This document shows, in pieces, positions 61,401-64,000 of a stretch of DNA of 64,000 nt; the stretch's first letter is position 1, and each line of letters begins with the position of its first letter. A program made the position numbers and the translations under genes. The stretch covers positions 1-64,000 of the forward strand of contig OY723318.1 in the NCBI GenBank assembly GCA_963210315.1, given 5' to 3'. The notes under the pieces were generated by a model. That model searched no databases, was not told where the DNA came from, and saw only the letters and a list, made by a program, of their open reading frames with translations. This DNA comes from Rhynchopus euleeides. Its lineage: Eukaryota; Euglenozoa; Diplonemea; Diplonemida; Diplonemidae.

Positions 61401-64000
61401 CACCGCCTGGTGGCCTTGTCCCTCCGCGTCGTCCGGGTCGGTGTCTTCGAATGCAGCACCCTGGCCGACCTGGTCCGGCTCGAACCTGATGAAGTGGTCG
61501 GGGTCCAGGGGTGGGGCGGCCTCCACCTCGACTCTGTCGCGGGCCAGCGACCGGCAAGCCTTCGTAAGCTCCCCGCACTCGAGCAGGGTGGCGCCCAGGG
61601 TGTTGTTGAAGGCGGAGTTCACCCTGCACGCGTACTCCTGCGTCAGCTGCACTCGGCTCGCTCCTGTCCGCTCCGCCGCAAGGCGCCCGAGCTTCGAGAA
61701 GACGGAGTGTGCCGAGGGGGCGAGGCCGCCGAACAACTCCATGGCGTAGGGGGCGAACACGAGGCCTCGCGCCGCACACGCGTCCCGGTACTGCCGGTTC
61801 TTCGTCGCCTCGCCCTGGGCTGCCGCCGCTCCCGTGAAACGGGCTGCCGCCTGCACGTAAGAAGCGGCCACGGGGTTCTTGACGGTGATGTCAATGACTC
61901 GTGGCCAGATCCTCCTAGTCACGAGGTCGCCCGGGCGCTGCCCATCCTGCAGGAGATGCAGAGACTCCATCTCGGGGTTCGTGCCCGCCTCCTGTGCCAG
62001 GGCGAACAGGGCGTCCCGGGTGGCGTCGTGTCTGCGGGTTAAAGCCCCGCCCTGGTTGCAGTCGAAGGCGTGGGTTCCCATCTCGTCCAGTTCCCTGCCG
62101 CACTTCTCGCAGACGGTATCCGGCTCGAAGAGGGGAATGCCAAGGCGGGCGCGTGACACGGCGATCATCTGGCGACCCTCGATGCGGCTGTTCTCCGAGA
62201 GCTTCCCCCCGAGGAAAGCGCCGGCGTGGGGCAGCGACAGCGATCGCAGGCGGGCTCTGTCGTGGGCGTCGGACTCTTCGAACAGCTCGCGGTACTGGCG
62301 GCTGACGATCGCGCGGGAGAGTTCCCTCTGCTCGACATCCCCCACGGGGGCTTGCGTGGGGTCGCGCCGTTCGTCCTCGTCCACAGCGTTGTTGTGAGCG
62401 AGGCAGGTGGTCTCCCATCCCTCCTCATCCCACGTGAAGTTGGGGTCGAGCTCCCGGCACAAGGAGTGGCCGTTCGCCGTGGACGCCAGGGCGGCTGCAT
62501 GCCAGTGTTCGGCGGCGCGTCGAATCCCCAGGCCCCCGAGCCTCACCGGCATGGTGGCCTGCCGCATGACTGATTCCGGCAGCACGTCGTCCTCGAGGGC
62601 GAGGATCCGGGCGAGGCACTTCTCCACGGAGGCGTCGCTCTTCCGGAGGTACTCCGTAACCCCCTTGTGTCCCATAGCCCTCATGTAAAACACGAGGCGG
62701 GCGAACCCCTCGCAGTGGCGGAGAAGGGCGAGGCCGACCTGCTTGTCCTGGAGCTTGGCCAAGGCGTCGAGGTACGGCTGGAACTCCAAGAGCTTCTTGT
62801 CCATGTAGCTCTCGCAGAAGGCTGCCGACCCGATCGGTGCGCCGAGGAGGGTGAAGTTGCGGCCCGCCCTGTACACGATGCCCACCTTGTCCTCGTCCTC
62901 GGGGAGCCGTAGGGAAAAGCCCTCCTCTTCGAGGGCCTCGAGGGACTGCTCGCAGAGGTCGATCAGCTCGCACTTGCTGAGTTTAACCTCCAGCCCCCTC
63001 TCCGTGCTGGCCTGGATGACGTAGTCGAGGGCGGCTCTGACGGCGCACGCTGGGCCCATGATCACCCCGTCGTCGAGGTAGAACAGCGACCCGTCGAGGT
63101 CCGTGCGCTTCTTCAGCTCCTCCGCAATCTCCTTTATCCCCAATGAGAAGAGGAGGGGCCCGAGGGGGTCGCCTTGCTGCACCCCACACGATGAAGACAC
63201 CACCCCTTCGCCGTAGGTGAGGGTGGAGGGGGAGTCGTAACACCACGCGACGAAGGGCAGCAGGCCGGGGATGTGCCTCTCGACGACCTTGAGGAAGGTC
63301 CCGCGGTCGATCGAGTTGAACGCGTTGGCGTAGTCGATCTTGAGGATCACGGCGTCCTCCTTTTCCCTCGAGCGCTCCGCGTACTGCGCCACTACTGACG
63401 CCGCGGCCTCCAGCCCCCTCTGCACAGCTACCCCAACTTGGCGACCCCGCATGAGGATGCGCCGCGCGTCCCCCTTATGACGCGTCGAGAGGAGTTTTGC
63501 GGCGAGGCGTCGGAGCGTCTCTCCGCAGGCAATGGGCCGAACGTCCTCGTCACCCTTCACCAGGGCCGAAAGCTTCGCGCCCCCGAGCACAGGCATCACC
63601 TCCTGGGGCACGGCACCCTTGACCATCCGGTTAATGACCTGGGTGAGCATGGCCGTCGGCTTGGCTCCCAGCGCATCCTTGCACTCCAGGGCTTGGCGGA
63701 CGTGGTCTGGACGCAAACCCATCTGCCCGCCCGACGACCCGTTGGGGAAGGACTTCACCGCTCGGAAGACGTCAGCCGGCGTGAACGCCTTGCACTTCTC
63801 CGCGGGCACGGTCCGCTCCAGGTGGACCGCTCCACCCTCCGGGTGTTTGCCCTGCAGCTTCTTCAGGGTCTCCGTCGTGCTGGGGGCGACTTTGGCCGGG
63901 ACGAGGTGCTTGTGGGCTGCTGAGACCCGGTTCTGCCGCGCCAGTTGACCGACCCGCCGCTCCCATCTCTCCTCATCGGACAAGCGCGGCGGTGCGCTCC
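58421..64000 (-). mobile_element. LINE copy L10, runs off the window
   Basis: The 3' end carries 45 T (58421-58465) directly joined to CTCTCATGCG, the same early poly(A) site as L1. The 3' UTR (58466-59210) has no gene, and a hairpin lies near 59167-59199. It inserted into the MITE. The 5' end is not visible. Confidence 0.9.
59211..64000 (-). CDS. LINE L10 polyprotein, partial (5' end outside window)
   Basis: Minus-strand frame open from the window edge to the stop at 59211-59213, covering the segment before the RT, the RT (IDYANAFN, QQGDPLG, YLDD), CCHC plus RLE, the degenerate OTU region, finger, OTU-2, finger and tail. Its residues match the L1 subfamily (REDEATW). A few private changes are visible, such as GV[G/V]SFTS and TL[L/F]LLGEAG near the OTU-2 Cys. 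Whether it is full length cannot be told from here. Confidence 0.88.
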   Translation of the reverse strand, partial: SAPPRLSDEERWERRVGQLARQNRVSAAHKHLVPAKVAPSTTETLKKLQGKHPEGGAVHLERTVPAEKCKAFTPADVFRAVKSFPNGSSGGQMGLRPDHVRQALECKDALGAKPTAMLTQVINRMVKGAVPQEVMPVLGGAKLSALVKGDEDVRPIACGETLRRLAAKLLSTRHKGDARRILMRGRQVGVAVQRGLEAAASVVAQYAERSREKEDAVILKIDYANAFNSIDRGTFLKVVERHIPGLLPFVAWCYDSPSTLTYGEGVVSSSCGVQQGDPLGPLLFSLGIKEIAEELKKRTDLDGSLFYLDDGVIMGPACAVRAALDYVIQASTERGLEVKLSKCELIDLCEQSLEALEEEGFSLRLPEDEDKVGIVYRAGRNFTLLGAPIGSAAFCESYMDKKLLEFQPYLDALAKLQDKQVGLALLRHCEGFARLVFYMRAMGHKGVTEYLRKSDASVEKCLARILALEDDVLPESVMRQATMPVRLGGLGIRRAAEHWHAAALASTANGHSLCRELDPNFTWDEEGWETTCLAHNNAVDEDERRDPTQAPVGDVEQRELSRAIVSRQYRELFEESDAHDRARLRSLSLPHAGAFLGGKLSENSRIEGRQMIAVSRARLGIPLFEPDTVCEKCGRELDEMGTHAFDCNQGGALTRRHDATRDALFALAQEAGTNPEMESLHLLQDGQRPGDLVTRRIWPRVIDITVKNPVAASYVQAAARFTGAAAAQGEATKNRQYRDACAARGLVFAPYAMELFGGLAPSAHSVFSKLGRLAAERTGASRVQLTQEYACRVNSAFNNTLGATLLECGELTKACRSLARDRVEVEAAPPLDPDHFIRFEPDQVGQGAAFEDTDPDDAEGQGHQAVPPPSDEPLRPAQKPVDREPPTPEDLVREWRSAHNGVGGSFTSLMGGLGNLLPAVFQVQQLGGGGAGGVPTDALVALADGFASSGTPMEAGPLRRQAVARVRSSPELSGLLADPAAWASRMSAFEREDEATWADDVLIRGAACVLRRHIIVFRDYRAPTVCDPGCKPIATAVALGGVGDRFQALTLPADVQELVGGSTTGPRPTVRAGPRLRTERAEGEQDVTEFCQFCEADFSTQDTHGRCVHCLRASCPDCVEHVTDPCQCGRTEPTTVVQEEVMDDDEDSTDSEDAGPPPPPPGPAPEPADDVLTRWLTAREHALPGVTTAKQQSVLEMPDVQDFRFTPGNCFFDALTLLLGEAGATADGLRQYVVKAVGDHADLRSRAEPSYEEWARQMRESGSMNVASWADELTLQGAARATGSPIVVLADDTAPRIYRPLRKPYGPVAGVKFKASHYSPLHISEQVRSFVLRLAPAVPLVSTGCRGAEAGLHMVRVDGGTAELSVLCVRCEQPFDTRTPHWECIGCNRLACTGCVSDGETCTRPPDRGGDGAATDGNAHTTSGGSPSASTAPAPSSNATAQPSTSSTSSTDSTSDAQQGGSTSENAPAPSASQHTGKRKADRDVSASPPDRKRSATAADKGTPADDADVPKTVAEWDALFTPEPGSPEEEFKSARRALHAWRCKVRLQDREEQRLYNNLNSRMYTAAGMRRATAGTASQGSRRAAPRTTGAATQ

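Overview
The window looks like a repeat-rich part of a euglenozoan nuclear genome, most likely a diplonemid or a relative. The clue is a recurring 39-nt sequence that begins ACCAACGATTT and ends CAGTTTCTGTACTTCATTG. From memory this has the length and 3' half of the spliced-leader (SL) exon of kinetoplastids and diplonemids, and its first 11 nt match the diplonemid form. No housekeeping gene, rRNA, intact tRNA or CRISPR array was seen. Almost everything is mobile DNA.

The dominant element is a large GC-rich LINE (non-LTR retrotransposon), called L here, with about ten copies or fragments. A full copy (L2 7173-16349, L4 28792-37965) has SL-bearing 5' sequence, one 2660-residue ORF, a roughly 0.85-kb 3' UTR and the 3' terminus GGGCAAGCCC, sometimes followed by poly(A). 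The polyprotein carries a signal-like N-terminus, Pro-rich repeats, an OTU-type cysteine-protease domain, zinc fingers, a reverse transcriptase (YLDD), a CCHC motif with a restriction-like endonuclease, and two further OTU-like domains each followed by a Cys-rich finger. No APE endonuclease was seen.

Layout: L1 (1-6058, 5'-truncated) abuts the 5' part of a hAT DNA transposon (6059-7172). Full-length L2 sits inside the hAT gene and is flanked by a 127-bp target duplication, and the hAT 3' part follows (16350-17769). Next come tRNA-like T-arm motifs, an SL remnant, a nested TA-flanked MITE, AT-rich repeats, dispersed element U1 and about 1.9 kb with no clear gene. The block L-truncated / hAT / full L / hAT is then repeated almost exactly at 21662-39385 (L3, L4). 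L5 (39678-47621) lies on the plus strand, keeps the unspliced SL acceptor and is split by element U2. From 47623 to 58255 there is a nest of LINE pieces. It includes a twin-priming-type inversion (L7 48111-53779 minus, L8 53778-55717 plus) and L9, which is split by U3. An SL/MITE remnant follows, and L10 (58466-64000, minus) runs off the end.

How the parts work together: L appears to make a trans-spliced mRNA that is reverse-transcribed with its leader. L2 and L4 have the leader joined exactly at the acceptor AG still visible in L5. The two L subfamilies differ mostly at silent sites in the RT region, which suggests recent protein-level selection. Such long near-identical repeats are prone to assembly error, so junctions should be confirmed on long reads.
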